A DNA stretch of 64,000 nt from positions 11,790,681 through 11,854,680 of the forward strand of contig NC_049901.1 of NCBI RefSeq assembly GCF_001411555.2. Direction: 5' to 3'. This document shows, piece by piece, positions 1-11,706 of this stretch (position 1 is the first letter of the stretch; every line of letters starts with the position of its first letter). A model generated the notes under the pieces. It was not told where the DNA came from and did no database searches. It worked only from the letters and a program-made list of their open reading frames with translations. The stretch is from Juglans regia (taxonomy: Eukaryota; Streptophyta; Magnoliopsida; Fagales; Juglandaceae). A program made the position numbers and the translations under genes.

Positions 1-992
1 ACATGAATGAGAGTGCAACAAACTAATTTCTATGTAAGAGGACGGCCACTTGTGCTGTGATGAAAGGTTTAACAACATGACATCTAATCTAAACCCAACT
101 AAATGAATGTGAATGAGCATTGACAGTAAATGGAATCTTTCTATTCATCAAATAATGACAGAAAATCTCTTTTTTGCCAAAGTGCAATAACTTAACCACC
201 TGAATGGATAAAAGCAATTCATCACTAGTCCAAAACACAAGAAGATAGGTATGGCTGAGACAAGGTATTACTGTCAAAGACTCTTACTGTTGATATTTAG
301 TTTGAAAATCATATTGATGCATTAGAGGGGATTACTATTTAGTTTTCAATTCTTTTTTTTTTTTTTTTTTTTTTTGGGGGAGGCAGATTTAGAGGAACGT
401 ACGTAATGGTTATCATCACCTTTCGCATAAAATTGGACTCAGTGTTTCAATGCAGCTGGCACCTTTGAGGTCCCCAGTAAATAAATAATTGTAGGAGTGA
501 AATCTTAATTCCACACCCTCCTTCAAAGTATTTTCATGAACTAACACAAATCATAGAATTTCAACTTCACGCCATTACTGAAACCAAAAGTTTGATCCAC
601 TTCAACTATAGGTCAGTCTCCAACAAGTACCAAACACATCAAATCCCCAATGGGCAAACCGCATTTCACCAATTAGATCAAACCATACGAGTCATTTCCT
701 TCATCTAAGGATGGCTCACCGAAAGTATAGTTGCTATGAAATGCGCAATAGATATTCCGTAAATTTCTTTAAAATCTCTATGCCGACTAACTCATCAATA
801 CCAAGCTAAAGACTTTTCATTGACACCAACCAGATCCAGTACTAGCAACCATAACGTCACATAGCCATAGATGTCAACAAGAAGAACTTGAAAATTGAAA
901 ATTGAAAACTAACTCCTTCCTAGAATGCGCTCCAAAGTCTAAATTTTTATTTTGCTCTCTTCCTAAATTCATGCTTAGTAATGAAAAATAAT
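1..992. repeat. Diverged copy of a PEN2-intron segment
   Basis: From about position 27 to 992 this is a close copy, in the same orientation, of 42217-43171, which lies inside the intron of the PEN2 gene. The two share long near-identical runs, including the poly-T tract followed by a G-rich run. Homology stops in both at 'gaaaaataattc'. No PEN2 exon is visible here. An ORF shared by the two copies (89-277 and 42283-42471, minus) matches no family I know. Another open stretch in the second copy is broken by stops here, so I do not call a gene. It may be a repeat element or a fragment of a duplicated PEN2 locus. Confidence 0.75.
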
Positions 993-1149
993 TCTTGCAA
1001 TTCCGATATCTACAGTTGCCTCTGAGTCGGCTTTTAACACAGCATGTCAAGTCTTTAATCATTTCTGCAGTAGCCTATCTCCACTTATGGTAGAAACCCT
1101 TATTTGTACATAAAATTGGTTTCGTTCTTCTTCTGCCCCGATTAACATT

Positions 1150-1358
1150 CGCAGTTTAATGAATGATATTGAGGAGTTTGAGAAATTTGATACAGGTATG
1201 TAGCATCTTTCACCTTTTCTTTTATTGTCTCTAAAGTGTATATCATATTTTGATTTGTTTGAACTAGTATGCTTCTTCTTCTTTTTCCCTTTTGTGTAGA
1301 GCTCATGGAAGACTTAGGAAATTCTTCAAGATCTAATTCTTTGGCTGGAGATGATTAA
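1150..1358 (+). pseudogene. Possible hAT-type transposase C-terminal exons (relic)
   Basis: Two short exon-like pieces read in one frame across a canonical intron. The first ends with donor GTATGT at 1196, and the second starts after acceptor TGTGTAG at 1300. It encodes an acidic tail ending SLAGDD and stops at 1356-1358. The junction codon is restored by splicing (D-T-E-L-M). The acidic tail and the hAT-like terminal sequence about 500 bp downstream suggest the 3' end of a hAT transposase gene. No catalytic domain is present in the window, so this is an inference from context. It could also be the end of an unrelated gene. Confidence 0.3.
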
Positions 1359-1839
1359 ATTTAAGGTAGGTCACCTTTTTACATCTTTCCTCAAGTTTTT
1401 TTTTTCATTTAAAGTAATTAATAACTTTTTATTGAAATTACTTACTTGGTTTATTTTCATACAATTGCAATGTTTGTTGAATGAACTATTGGAGTTGGTG
1501 GCTTGGTGGCAATTGGCATGGTGCCTAGCTATTTGTTCTAGTTGTAAAGTTTTTTATTGCATGTTCTTGCGATTTAGACTTGTAATTTCGACTTGTAATT
1601 TGTGAAACTTTTGGATAATTTAGACTTTTGGAATTTGGACTTGTAATTTGTTGGACTTTTAGACTTGAAACTTAGACTTTTGAACTTATTTTATTTCATT
1701 GCAGAATTTTCTTTTTATTCCAGATTTTTTATAAAGCAGATTTTTGTAAATAATAACAAATTTTTAATAAAACAGATTTTTTTTATAGCAATTTTTTCTT
1801 TTTATAAACAGATTTATTTATGACAAATTTGCATTTTAT

Positions 1840-1995
1840 TAAAACCGGACCGGAAATTGATAAAATCGATACCCGGTACCGATTTAAAAGGATAATCGGT
1901 GCGTAATCGATTTTTGAAAATACAAAAGCAGTGCATACCGATTCTGTCATAAATTTTATCCAAAATCAGGCCAAACCAAACCAGTTACACCCATA
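1840..1995. repeat. hAT-like terminal region
   Basis: A stretch with repeated 'ccgg/accgg/cggtaccg' motifs ends in 'accagttacacccataat'. The same kind of terminal sequence borders the element at 61130-61740. Such ends are common in plant hAT-type elements. The partner terminal repeat is not in view. The preceding 1570-1700 region is an imperfect tandem array of 'gacttgtaattt' and 'gacttttggaa' units. Confidence 0.4.
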
Positions 1996-2192
1996 ATTGT
2001 TTATTCAGTACCTCACCCGGCATTGATGAGGAAGAGAGATAAAGGGTTTTAGGAGAGATAGGGTTTGGGCTTGTTGATAGGGTTTAGGATGTCCAAAGTA
2101 TAGTGGTAGGCATATTTTTACTTAAGAAGTCCAAGAAGAGAGATGAACAGTAGTGTCGTCAGTATGTAAAGCATATTATCCACAACACTTAA

Positions 2193-2768
2193 ATGAAAAA
2201 AGTTATACGCAGTCGCATGGTGCAAACGCGTCTGATGTGGAAAAATAAAAACTCATCGTTTCACTCCCTCCGACTCTCCCTCCTTCCATTTCCTCCCACT
2301 TTGTGTTTCTCTCCCTCGAAGATGAATTCTATTTCGCCAAGACTCTCTGTGATTCTCTCCCTCGAAGACGAAGACCTCTCTAAAAAATTGTCATGGATTT
2401 CTCCCTGGAGGATGGCTCTGTACACGGGCTCACTCCTACCTTCTGCGAGCTGGGACTCCTTGCCGAAGTGTGAAGTGGTGGCGATTAGATCCTTGGTCAA
2501 ATTCATCAATGGCTTCTCGAACATCACCACTAGAGTCGAGGTTGGTTCTTTGATGTCCGCGACCCATGAATTTCTCGACTCCGTCTCTAATGAAAACTAC
2601 CGTGATTTCTCATACTTGAAGGGCAATTGGATAGGTTTGGAGATTGCCCATTTGTTCTGTCTTGCAAGTATGTTCCTTCCATACAACAAACCCATACAGA
2701 TGGCCATGAAAACAAAGACTAATGTAGATGCACATGATAGACCCAGAACCAGAGCTTTGTTTTTTTGA
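2193..2768 (+). CDS. Unrecognised ORF, possible exon or gene fragment
   Basis: A 191-codon ORF follows a CT-rich leader-like stretch (2255-2320). I recognise no domain. A donor-like GTATGTTCC lies inside it near 2670, so the true exon may end there and the rest of the ORF may be intronic. A second short ORF downstream (2978-3199, 73 codons) contains a twofold repeat of a KWRE/QWRE-type segment and could belong to the same transcript. Composition here is less AT-rich than the flanks, which is the main reason to list it. It may be a gene remnant carried by a transposon. Confidence 0.25.
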   Translation: MKKVIRSRMVQTRLMWKNKNSSFHSLRLSLLPFPPTLCFSPSKMNSISPRLSVILSLEDEDLSKKLSWISPWRMALYTGSLLPSASWDSLPKCEVVAIRSLVKFINGFSNITTRVEVGSLMSATHEFLDSVSNENYRDFSYLKGNWIGLEIAHLFCLASMFLPYNKPIQMAMKTKTNVDAHDRPRTRALFF

Positions 2769-3673
2769 TTTCGGGTTTTTAGTGCTGGAGTTTTTGTTCA
2801 AAGGGTTGTGTTTTTGGACGAGTTTGCGACTGTGAGGTGGGGTTTTGGAATGAGGTTGGAAATGATCAATGCTTGGTGTTTTGGAAGTATTGAAAATTGA
2901 GGTCCCAGACTGGATGAACACGGATTTTCCAAATCTCCGATACTTGTCTGGGTCAACTACTAGTGTGAAATTATTAAGTGAATGTTCAGGAAGTTAAGCC
3001 TACCAAGTGGAGGGAAATCAAAAGGGAAAGTACCATTCATGGAGCTGTTGAGCCTACCCAGTGGAGGGAAAGTACCGAGATGGGTTTTACATTGCCTGAA
3101 ATTTTGCAGCTTGAAATTTTGAGATGCACTAGCTTGGTGATGATGAGGTTGGCGTACCCAGAAGGTAAAGCTCAGATTTTATTTTATTTTTTTAAATGAC
3201 GTGGCGTCAACGACTGTGCACCAACTGTAAATAACGACTGTCTATTTCATTCATTCGATTCAAATTTTAAAATTCATCTTATAAATCAAATTATGTGATG
3301 CAAGCATTTTAGTAAATGCATTATCCATATCAACTTATAAATTTTTCGTGTCTGAGATGAGTATATGGATTTCCTTGAGTCAATTGAGTTTATTATTGTC
3401 CTAAATGTGTTATCCACGCCAAATTTCCGATACCACCATTGTTTATACCTCTTCCCTTCACAGGCTAATTCTTATCCTTTTATTTACAAACTGCTAGTTT
3501 CTCAGCTCATAGGGAAAGGTATAATGAATATCATTTTCCTTCTTTACATAAATATGGATAACGATACCCTTACACTTACTTTACTACAATTTTACAATTT
3601 AGTTATTTATTTTTTTCTTTTGTTAATAGAATCTGGATTAAAAATTCAGATTAAAAATTCAAATTTATTAGAA

Positions 3674-3768
3674 GAAAATAAATTCAGTCAATCAACATAA
3701 TCATGTAATTTAATTAAAAATTAATTTTTTTTAATTATATGATTATATTAATTAATTGAATTTATTTT
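3674..3768. repeat. AT-rich inverted repeat (hairpin)
   Basis: The arms at about 3674-3721 and 3722-3768 are near-perfect reverse complements (for example 'ataaattcagtcaatcaaca' against 'attaattaattgaatttat'), with almost no loop. It looks like a small foldback MITE or its remnant. The rest of 3200-3877 is AT-rich DNA in which I see no gene. Confidence 0.6.
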
Positions 3769-3877
3769 TTTAAAATTATACAAGAATGGTATGTTTTGAA
3801 ATTTTTTATTCAGATTGAACAATTAAAAGAAAAAAAAATAGTAAAATAATAATAAAGAAAGTGTAAGAAATCGAAAA

Positions 3878-5340
3878 GCACCCAAGCCGGACGCATGATT
3901 TGGTAGAACCTATATAATTATGAGTAATGTTAGAGAGAAGTCATTATAATAATGCATATTTTATACTCACTGTATAGTTGCTTCTAGTTGATTGTTCCCA
4001 ACACTCACTTAGAGAGATATGTAGTCTACATGATGTCACGTTATGTATGCAACATCATGTGTACAAAATAAATACTCTCAATAATAACTTCCATCTATAT
4101 TTATTTTATAATTATTGGAGCGAGAGACCTTTTACACGATCACCTTACACCTAATCCTGCATATACATGCACAGCGACAAACACCATTTCTGCCGACAAT
4201 TTGCTATTGGCTTCTCCTCCAAAAAGGCCACTATATGCTATCAATCTGGCAATTATTATCTTCAATGGGTGGCATGTGATTGGCCATCGCAAATGGATTA
4301 ATTAAATAAACTAAATATATGCCTTTGTGACGCATCTCTAGTGTTAATTCCTCTCGTCATCAGGTCCTCGTGACTTTCTTCCTTATGTTCAACTATATCA
4401 TGTATACTGTATCTAACCTGGATCAAACTTCAACTTGCCATGCATCCTCGATCTCAGACTGCAGTCTTGAATAAATTAATACTTACTCCAATTCCATGCA
4501 TCCCATCTGATGATCAACCTACCTACCTCCTCCTTACCATATATATACATGATTCTGCTGACCAAAAATCTTATAATTTAGACCCATGATTGTTTTATGG
4601 TTCTCGGCTCCTTCTGCCATTATTATCCAGGCTTTGTGCCCGTCCTCACTCTCCTTCCCTCCCTTCATTATTATTTCTCTTCAGTACCATCATTCCTACC
4701 AAACATGACCAAGTCATAGAGAATTAATTCCATAGAGATAAAAAAAAAATTTCAAAACCTCTCACAATTTTCTAAATCTTCTCAATTACTACACTTTTCT
4801 ATTTTAAATCTTTACCATTTCTTATATAATCATTATAATTTTTACAAGCTTCAAAGCAATATATATATATATAAAATAGAAATTTTTTAAAATTTTAAAA
4901 TAAAAATTATATTTAAATAATTTTTTATTTTATAATATTTTTATTCAATTTTTTATTTAAAAGATTTAAAAAATCTTAACTCAAACTATTTTACTATTAT
5001 TCACATATCATTTTACTATTATTCATAAAATTTTAAGATATTTCAAATGTCCAAATCAAATTGTTCACACTGTAGCTTAAAGAAAGTTTGGTCCCAATTT
5101 GCAAAGAGATTGGTTTGGACACCACTGTTTTTATTTCCGTTTGCTCCGTCCGAAAATTTACTATGTCGGAACAGAAATTGGCATGGCTTGGGCGGGTATT
5201 TCGTTCTAGGTTAATTTCCGGCCGTTCGACTTGTTCCATTCTATTCCAGACAGATTTGGATTATTCGACTGAATTCCAGCCAATCTCAAAATTGTTTGCA
5301 GCTTTCTGCATGCAGAGCTCTTGAGTCTTAAGTTATGCTT
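3878..5340 (+). repeat. Ghost copy A of the RALF locus module (no coding part)
   Basis: This contains, in the order seen at the intact RALF-like genes, the upstream element 'acccaagccggac', the motif 'ttggagcgagagacc', the 'ccgacaatttgct' box and 'tgacgcatctc'. It then passes directly into the 3' flank ('catgtatactgtat', 'cttgccatgcatcctcgatc', 'ggctttgtgcc'). The coding region expected between these parts is absent, so this is a deleted gene copy. The end includes an AT-rich MITE-like insert (about 4740-5050). Confidence 0.7.
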
Positions 5341-6948
5341 GGGCAATGTAGTGATATGAGATCACTCTATTATTATTTAATATTTTATTATTATTTTTTA
5401 TGTATTTATTATTATTTAATATTTTATTAATATATTTTATTTATATTTTTTATTTCTTTTCACAATTCATTTGAAATTATTTAACTACGCAAAGGTAACT
5501 TTAAAGTAAAAATAAAATACTGTATCCACTATCCATACATAGACTTAGGTGTTATTTTAATATTGAATTGAGATGAGATAAGTTGAAGAGTTGGAAGTTA
5601 AATAAAATATTATTAAAAAATTATTTATTAATATTATTATTTTTTTAATATTTAAAAAAATAAATTATTTATTATATTTTATATAAAAGTTTAACAAATT
5701 TAACCGATAATTTGCTGTTGGCTCTTCCTCCGAAAACAAGATTTTTTAATTATTATTTATGTGAAAATTTTAAATAAATTATAATAATTAAATAAAATAC
5801 TATAAATTAGTTAAAGATGGAGGCATCGACTCATTCTAAAGTATGTGGTTCTCGTACGTGTCTCCATCTTCATCTCAGACCACTCCCCTCTTGTAAAATA
5901 TAATTTTATGTATAATATAAAGAAAATTGGTCAAAGTAACTTTCAATGAGTTTTTTATTTTTTTTTTCTTTATTTTATATGTTACAACAGTAATTCTTTA
6001 TATATAGAGAATTCACACTTTTAAAATATTTTTAATTATTTTTTTGATAGTTATAACAGTCAATATATAAAATAAAAAAAATAAATTTTAATAATGTTAT
6101 TTTAAAAGAAAATAATAAGATTACTCTTTATTTATTATTAATTTACTTTTTTTATATTTGATTTTTTTTAATTTTTAATTTTATTTAATAGTCAAAGAAG
6201 TGACTATTGATAAAATTATATATTTTTTTAATTTTTTTAATAATTAAAAACATTTAAAAAATTATAAAAAATTTAAAAATTTAAAATATAACATGATAAA
6301 TAAAAGAGAAATAAACCGGTTGGAAGGTATCTTTATCCTATTTTAAAACGAGTTTTGCTATACAACCTCCACCATACTTCACACTTCACATTTTTTTAAA
6401 TTTTTTAAATTTTTAATATTTTTTATTTTATTTTTTTTGAATTTATTATTTTTAAATTATTTCAAATTTTTTATTCATTATTCATATAATAAATATTTAA
6501 TAAAAAAATAATAAAAATTAAAAATAATGTGAAGTATGGAGTATTAAGAGATTTTGAAGATTTTTTGTTTTGAAACATAGGATAAATCTGCTCTCAGGTC
6601 GTTCTTACTTTATCCCGTGATATCATGATAGATTTTGGTGTCAGAAAAAGCATAGACATGACCGGACAAATCAGACAAGTATAGATAAAAAGATAAGATT
6701 AAGAGTACGTTTTGACACTGAAAAGTGTTGAGAAGTATTGAAAATGTTTGTAAATAGTAGTGAAAAAATAATAATAAAATATTTGAATAGTAATAAAAAA
6801 TAGATAAAAAATAATGAATAGTAAAAAAATAAATAAAAATAATAATAAAATAAAAAATAATAATGAAAGTACTTGAAATACTTTCACTTGTTAAACCCAT
6901 CCTAAATATATAAATAAGGGTGATTCTACGTCCCTGGAGTAGGAATTA
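5341..6948. other. AT-rich intergenic DNA with MITE remnants
   Basis: No gene is visible. A MITE-like piece ('aggtgttattttaatattga', about 5549-5700) is followed by a short stray copy of the RALF upstream box ('ataatttgctgttggctctt', about 5706-5745). A second, hairpin-like AT-rich repeat lies near 6350-6550. The ORFs here are low-complexity Phe/Ile/Tyr strings. Confidence 0.6.
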
Positions 6949-7780
6949 TTGGAGCGAGAGACCTTTTACACGACCACCTTACACCTAATCGCGTATACAT
7001 GCACGGCGACAAACACCTTTTCTGCCAACAATTTGCTATTGGCTTCTCCTCCAAAAAGGCCACTATACGCTATCAATCTGGCAATTATTATCTTCAATGG
7101 GTGGCATGTGATTGGTCATCGCAAATGGATTAATTAAGGTGACGTTTGGATTCGTAAGACATCTCAGCTCATCTCAACTCATCTCACTATTATTTATTAC
7201 TATTCAGCAACTTTAATTCACAAATCTCACTACTATTCACAACTCATCTCGTTACTATTCACAATCCAACTCAACTCATCTCAAGTCATCTTCAAATCCA
7301 AACGTCTCCTAGTGACGCATCTCTATTGTTAATTCCTCTCCTCATCAGGTCCTCACTTTCATCCTTATCTTCAACTATATTATGAATGAAAAATATTATT
7401 TTATTCATTTAATTTGTCTATTCATTTTGATACTACATATATTTTAATTTTTTTTCTTTATTTAATAGTTAAAGAAGTCATTATTAATATATTGATATAT
7501 TTTTTTATATTTTTTAAAAATATTTTAAAATAATAAAAAAATCTGACAAAAAAATTAAAAAAAAATATTTTTAACCTACCGGTAAACTTGAGCCATCCTC
7601 GACCAAACTTCAACTTGCCATGCATCCTCAATCTCAGACTGCAGTCATGGAGAAATTAATACTAGCTCCAATTCCATGCGTTCCATCTGATCAACTTACC
7701 TCCTCCATACTATATATTATATATAATATATTATATATAGGATTTCATTCTGCTGACCAAAATTCTTAGAATTTAGACCC
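6949..7780 (+). repeat. Ghost copy B of the RALF locus module, first part
   Basis: It starts with the same 'ttggagcgagagacc' motif and 'caatttgctattggcttctc' box as copy A, contains a MITE (7137-7310), then runs into the 3'-flank sequence and stops at 'atttagaccc'. The module resumes at about 12818-13327 after Copia element 1 and again at 18072 after Copia element 2. Read without the insertions it matches copy A, so both retrotransposons inserted into this duplicate. No peptide-coding part remains. Confidence 0.7.
7137..7310. mobile_element. MITE with 'gtttggatt' terminal inverted repeats
   Basis: The ends 'aggtgacgtttggatt' and 'aatccaaacgtctcct' are inverted repeats. The body is made of 'ctcatctcaactcatctc' and 'ctattcacaa' repeats. 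A related copy lies at 48875-49050. Ghost copy A lacks this segment at the corresponding place, which supports insertion. Confidence 0.65.
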
Positions 7781-7942
7781 TGTAGCGAAAAGAAATGCAG
7801 AGCAGGAAACCCAGAAATTGGAGAGGAAAAAGGAAATGAATGAATTTCTGTTATATAATAACAAACTAACTACCAGCATTAGTTGGCGCCTTCCCTCTGT
7901 TTAATAACAGAGATGATGGTGAAGATTGCATGGTATGCTCCA
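7781..7942 (-). repeat. 3' LTR of Copia 1 (internally deleted)
   Basis: It matches 12541-12817 at both ends, but about 119 bp in the middle is missing after 'ttctgttatat'. It begins TG on the plus strand and ends CA next to the polypurine tract. Confidence 0.85.
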
Positions 7943-9608
7943 ATACCCCCCGCAAGATGGAGAGTGCAGATTAAGAAATCCCATCTTGGATAAGTGATCA
8001 CAAAGGACAGTAGAGGGTAGAGCCTTAGTTAAAATATCAGCCAATTGATGGGTACTTGAAACATGACAGGTTTGGATGCTACCCTCTTGAATCTTGTCAC
8101 GTATCAAGTGGCAATCGAGTTCGATATGTTTCGTCCACTCGTGGAAAACAGGGTTGGCAGCGATGTGGATGGCAGCTTTGTTGTCACAGTGCAAGAAGGC
8201 AGCTTGAGGATGAGATACCTGAAGGGCAGAGAGTATGTGGCGCAGCCATGTGAGTTCCGAGCATGTTGCTGCCATGGAACGATACTCAGCCTCAGCTGAG
8301 AAGCGAGACACAATAGATTGCTTCTTTGATTTCCAGGAAATCAAAGAGGAGCCAAGGAATATGAAGTAACCTGTTACCGAGCGCCTGGTGTCGGGGCAGG
8401 AGGCACAATCGGAGTCGCAATAGGCATTGAGGTGAAGAGAGGAGGAACTAGAGAGAAGTAATCCCTATCCAGGTGCAGCCTTAAGATACTTCAAAATTTT
8501 TTGAGCTACTAACAAGTGGAAATCAGTAGGATGAGCCATAAATTGACTCAATGTTTGTACACTATAACAAATGTCGGGTCGAGTGATTGTGAGATAGAGA
8601 AGACGACCAATTAATCTCCTATACACACTCGGGTCTGATAATGGTTGGCCCTGAACATTGACTGAACTTGAGATTTTGTTCCATGGGAACTTTAGTTGGC
8701 TTGCTGCCCAAATTTCCAGAATCTGCTAGAATGTCCAAAAGATATTTTCTTTGGCACAAATGAATGCCCTTGGAGGATCGAGCAATTTCAATTCCAAGGA
8801 AGTATCTCAATGAGCCGAGATCCTTTATTCTGAATTTGCTGTCAAGAAAATCCTTCAAGGCATTCACACAAGCAATATCATTACTAGCCACAAGTATGTC
8901 ATCAACGTAGACAAGTAGAGCTATGAAAGAACCATCAACCTCTTTGGTGAAAAGGTTGTAATCAGCTTTAGATTGAGAGAAACCAGATTCAATTAAGGAG
9001 GTGGAAAACTTAGAATACCATTGCCTCGAAGCTTGTTTGAGGCCATACAAACTTTTGAGTAATTTACAAACTTGAGTGGGTTTTCCCTTGGTGTAACCAG
9101 GAGGTTTCTTCATGTAAATGTCCTCATTTAAGTCTCCATGCAGAAAAGCATTATTTACATGAAATTGATGTAAATGCCAGCCCTTAACTGAAGCAATGGC
9201 AAGGAGACATCTCACGGTTACCAATTTAGTAACAGGTGAGAATGTCTCATGAAAATCAACTCCTTCAAGCTGGGTGTAGCCCTTGGCTACTAAACGGGCC
9301 TTTAATCTCTCAACTGAGCCATCGGAGTGATATTTAATTTTATAAACGTATTTACAATCAATTGGGATTTTGCCGGGAGGCAAATCTGTAAGAATCCAAG
9401 TGTTGTTGGCTTCTAAAGCAGCCAATTCAGTGTCCATGGCCTGACACCATCCCGGGTCACTAAGGGCTTGTCTATAGGTTTTTGGCTCAAAATGTGTAGA
9501 GATAGAAGTGGAAAAAGCTTGATAAGAGGGTGAAAAAGCATGATAAGATAAAGTATTTTCAAGAGGAAAAGACTTACCTGGTGGAGGTCCAAGCTTCGTG
9601 GTCAACAA
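7943..9608 (-). pseudogene. Copia 1 reverse transcriptase and RNase H
   Basis: The RVT_2-type reverse transcriptase runs from 9608 to 8619 and carries VERLKARLVAKGYTQ, ETFSPV, the SLYGLKQASRQWY motif and the catalytic YVDD box. RNase H (about 8344-7901) carries [20 protein letters not shown] and ends with the usual LADILTKAL and [11 protein letters not shown]. The ORF is interrupted near 8619 and 8470, so the polyprotein is not continuous. These enzymes normally copy the element RNA into DNA in cytoplasmic particles; this copy should be inactive. Confidence 0.9.
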
Positions 9609-9677
9609 TTGATTGGAAGGAATGAGAGTAGCCTGTTGACAATGAAAATCCTGCAGAAATTTGGGTGCACTCCTATG

Positions 9678-10805
9678 TCAGGTTGACCTACGAGGAAGAG
9701 ATGGGAGTGAAGGAAGGGGAGGAGGAGATGAAAGGGAGGTAGAGGGAGAAGTTGGTAGGATAGATGGAGAAGAAACTGGTGGGGGATTGTCAGAATGTGG
9801 TGTGACAGAAATTAAAAATTGATCAGCATTGGTGGGATGGGGGGTTGGAGTGTTTGAAGTGGGGTTTTGGGAAAGAAAATTGAAAGGAGTAGGTGTGGTG
9901 AGGGGGATGGTGGAGGGAGGAGATGTGTCATGCTCGGAAGACATGGTATTGAATGGAAAAACTCCTTCATGAAACACAACATCCTGAGAATAGAAAAACT
10001 GGTTGGTTTGTATCTCTAACAGCTTGTATCCTTTCACTCCAAATGGATAACCGAGGAACACACATCTTCTACCTCTTGGATCAAATTTCTTTCGTCCATG
10101 AGATAAAGTGCAAGCAAAACTAAGGCAACCAAAGACTCTCATGTGATGATAAGTGGGGGGTTTGTTGAAAATGGTTTCAAAGGGGGTTTTATTGTGAAGT
10201 AATGGTGTGGGGGTCCTGTTTATGATGTAAACTGCAGTTAGGATACAATCATTCCAGTATTTGATAGGAACATTAGATTGAAATTTTAGTGCACGAGCTA
10301 CATTCATGATGTGTTGATGTTTACGCTCAACTATCCCATTTTGTTGGGGTGTTTCAACACAACTTGTGTGATGAATAATGCCCTTGGATTTGAAGAAATC
10401 TATCATAGAGAATTCCTTGCCATTATCACTTCGAAGCACTTTGATTCTTTTGTCAAATTGTGTTTCAATTAAGGAGAAAAAACTCTCAATACATTGTCTT
10501 ACTTCAGACTTGGTTTTGAGCATGTAGACCCATGTGGTTCTTGAGAAATCATCAACAAGAGTTAGGAAAAAACGAGAACCATCAATTGCAACAGTGGGGT
10601 GATGGCCCCATATGTCACAGTGAAAAATATCAAAAGCATGAATAGATTTAGTTGTGGAAGTTGGAAAAGGAAGACGATGTTGCTTGGCCAAAGGGCAAAC
10701 ACAACAAGGTGATTGATTAATAAAATTCATGGTCTGCCGTACAAGGGGATCAGTGATTAAAAGAAGTCTAGAAAATGAAATATGACCAAGCCTATAATGC
10801 CACAA
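9678..10805 (-). pseudogene. Copia 1 integrase region
   Basis: A 375-codon open stretch starts with the GAG-pre-integrase motif ([13 protein letters not shown]) and the zinc-binding CCVCPLAKQ segment. The DDE integrase core follows: D in [11 protein letters not shown] in LRSDNGKEF and E in [10 protein letters not shown] are all present. The C-terminal chromodomain-like part ([20 protein letters not shown]) and a Pro/Ser-rich linker end it. A stop at 9678 separates it from reverse transcriptase, and a frame break at about 10806-10848 separates it from protease. Confidence 0.9.
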
Positions 10806-10847
10806 ATCAGAATTGGAATCCTTGCAAGTGACAGAACCACTAAGAGG

Positions 10848-11700
10848 CTAGTCTTGATGAGGAAAAGCTGGAAAAATATCAACCAAAGCTGAGGGTGACA
10901 CACCAAATCGCAGCAGATGATATAAGCCTCCTCTCACTTCACCAATCCCAATCGTTGTCCATGAAGCTAAGTCCTGTATGAAACATGAATGAGAAAAGAA
11001 AAGAAGACAGCAAGCTGAGTTAAGAGCAAGCTTTTTGGTAGAAATTAAATTGAATTGAAAGAAGGGAACACAAAGCACATTTTGAAGTACTAGAGTTGGC
11101 GAGAGACGCACAACACCAGTGTGAGTAGCAGGGACAGCCGCACCATTAGGTAATTTAACCAAAGAGGAAATACTGGCAGTGATAGATGTATAAAGAGATG
11201 GGCAACAGATCATGTGATCTGTTGCTCCAGTATCGATAATCCAAGGGGTAGTTTGTGATGAAACAGGTGTGTGTGTGTGTGTGTGTGTGTGTGAGTGGAT
11301 AAACAAGTGACCATACCAGAAACTTTGGAGTTGTGAATAGGATGAGAAGTGTTGAGGGTTAAGCAACCGAGATGGAGGCCATAGCTGAACTGGAGTCCTT
11401 AGAATGCAGCAACGCAAGGAGTTGATTGTATTGGCTCTTGGTGAGAGCCATGGGCTCAGTAGGTTCCTCATCAAGATCTTCATTGGAACAAGGCAGAGAT
11501 AAAGCGACAGCAGCAGTAGAGCTCTTAGTCTTGCCATGGAGTTTATGACCAGGTGGATACCCGTGTAGTTTATAACACTTGTCAATGGAATGACCAGTCA
11601 TGTTGCAGTGGGAACACAGAGGTGGGGTAGCATTTCCTACCTTAAAACAATTCTCAAAGGAGTGGCCCTGAATTTTACAATGAGTGCAGTAGGGGCGGAC
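10848..11700 (-). pseudogene. Copia 1 zinc knuckle and protease region (frameshifted)
   Basis: Two CCHC knuckles (CTHCKIQGHSFENC, CSHCNMTGHSIDKC) occur at about 11695-11570. The aspartic protease motif WIIDTGATDHM is at about 11235-11200, with the active-site DTG intact. The knuckle frame and the protease frame differ; the switch coincides with a (TG)n run at 11268-11293 that translates as His-Thr repeats. The simple repeat therefore probably broke the polyprotein. Confidence 0.85.
11268..11293. repeat. (TG)n microsatellite inside Copia pol
   Basis: About 13 TG units lie within the spacer between the zinc knuckle and the protease of Copia 1. Length change here explains the frame break. Confidence 0.95.
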
Positions 11701-11706
11701 TAATTT

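Noticed and set aside
6610..6900. Hydrophobic Tyr/Phe/Ile ORFs
   Set aside because: They come from AT-rich simple sequence; no methionine context, no motif.
8056..8313. Plus- and minus-strand ORFs overlapping the Copia 1 RNase H
   Set aside because: They are other-frame shadows of the RNase H coding sequence.
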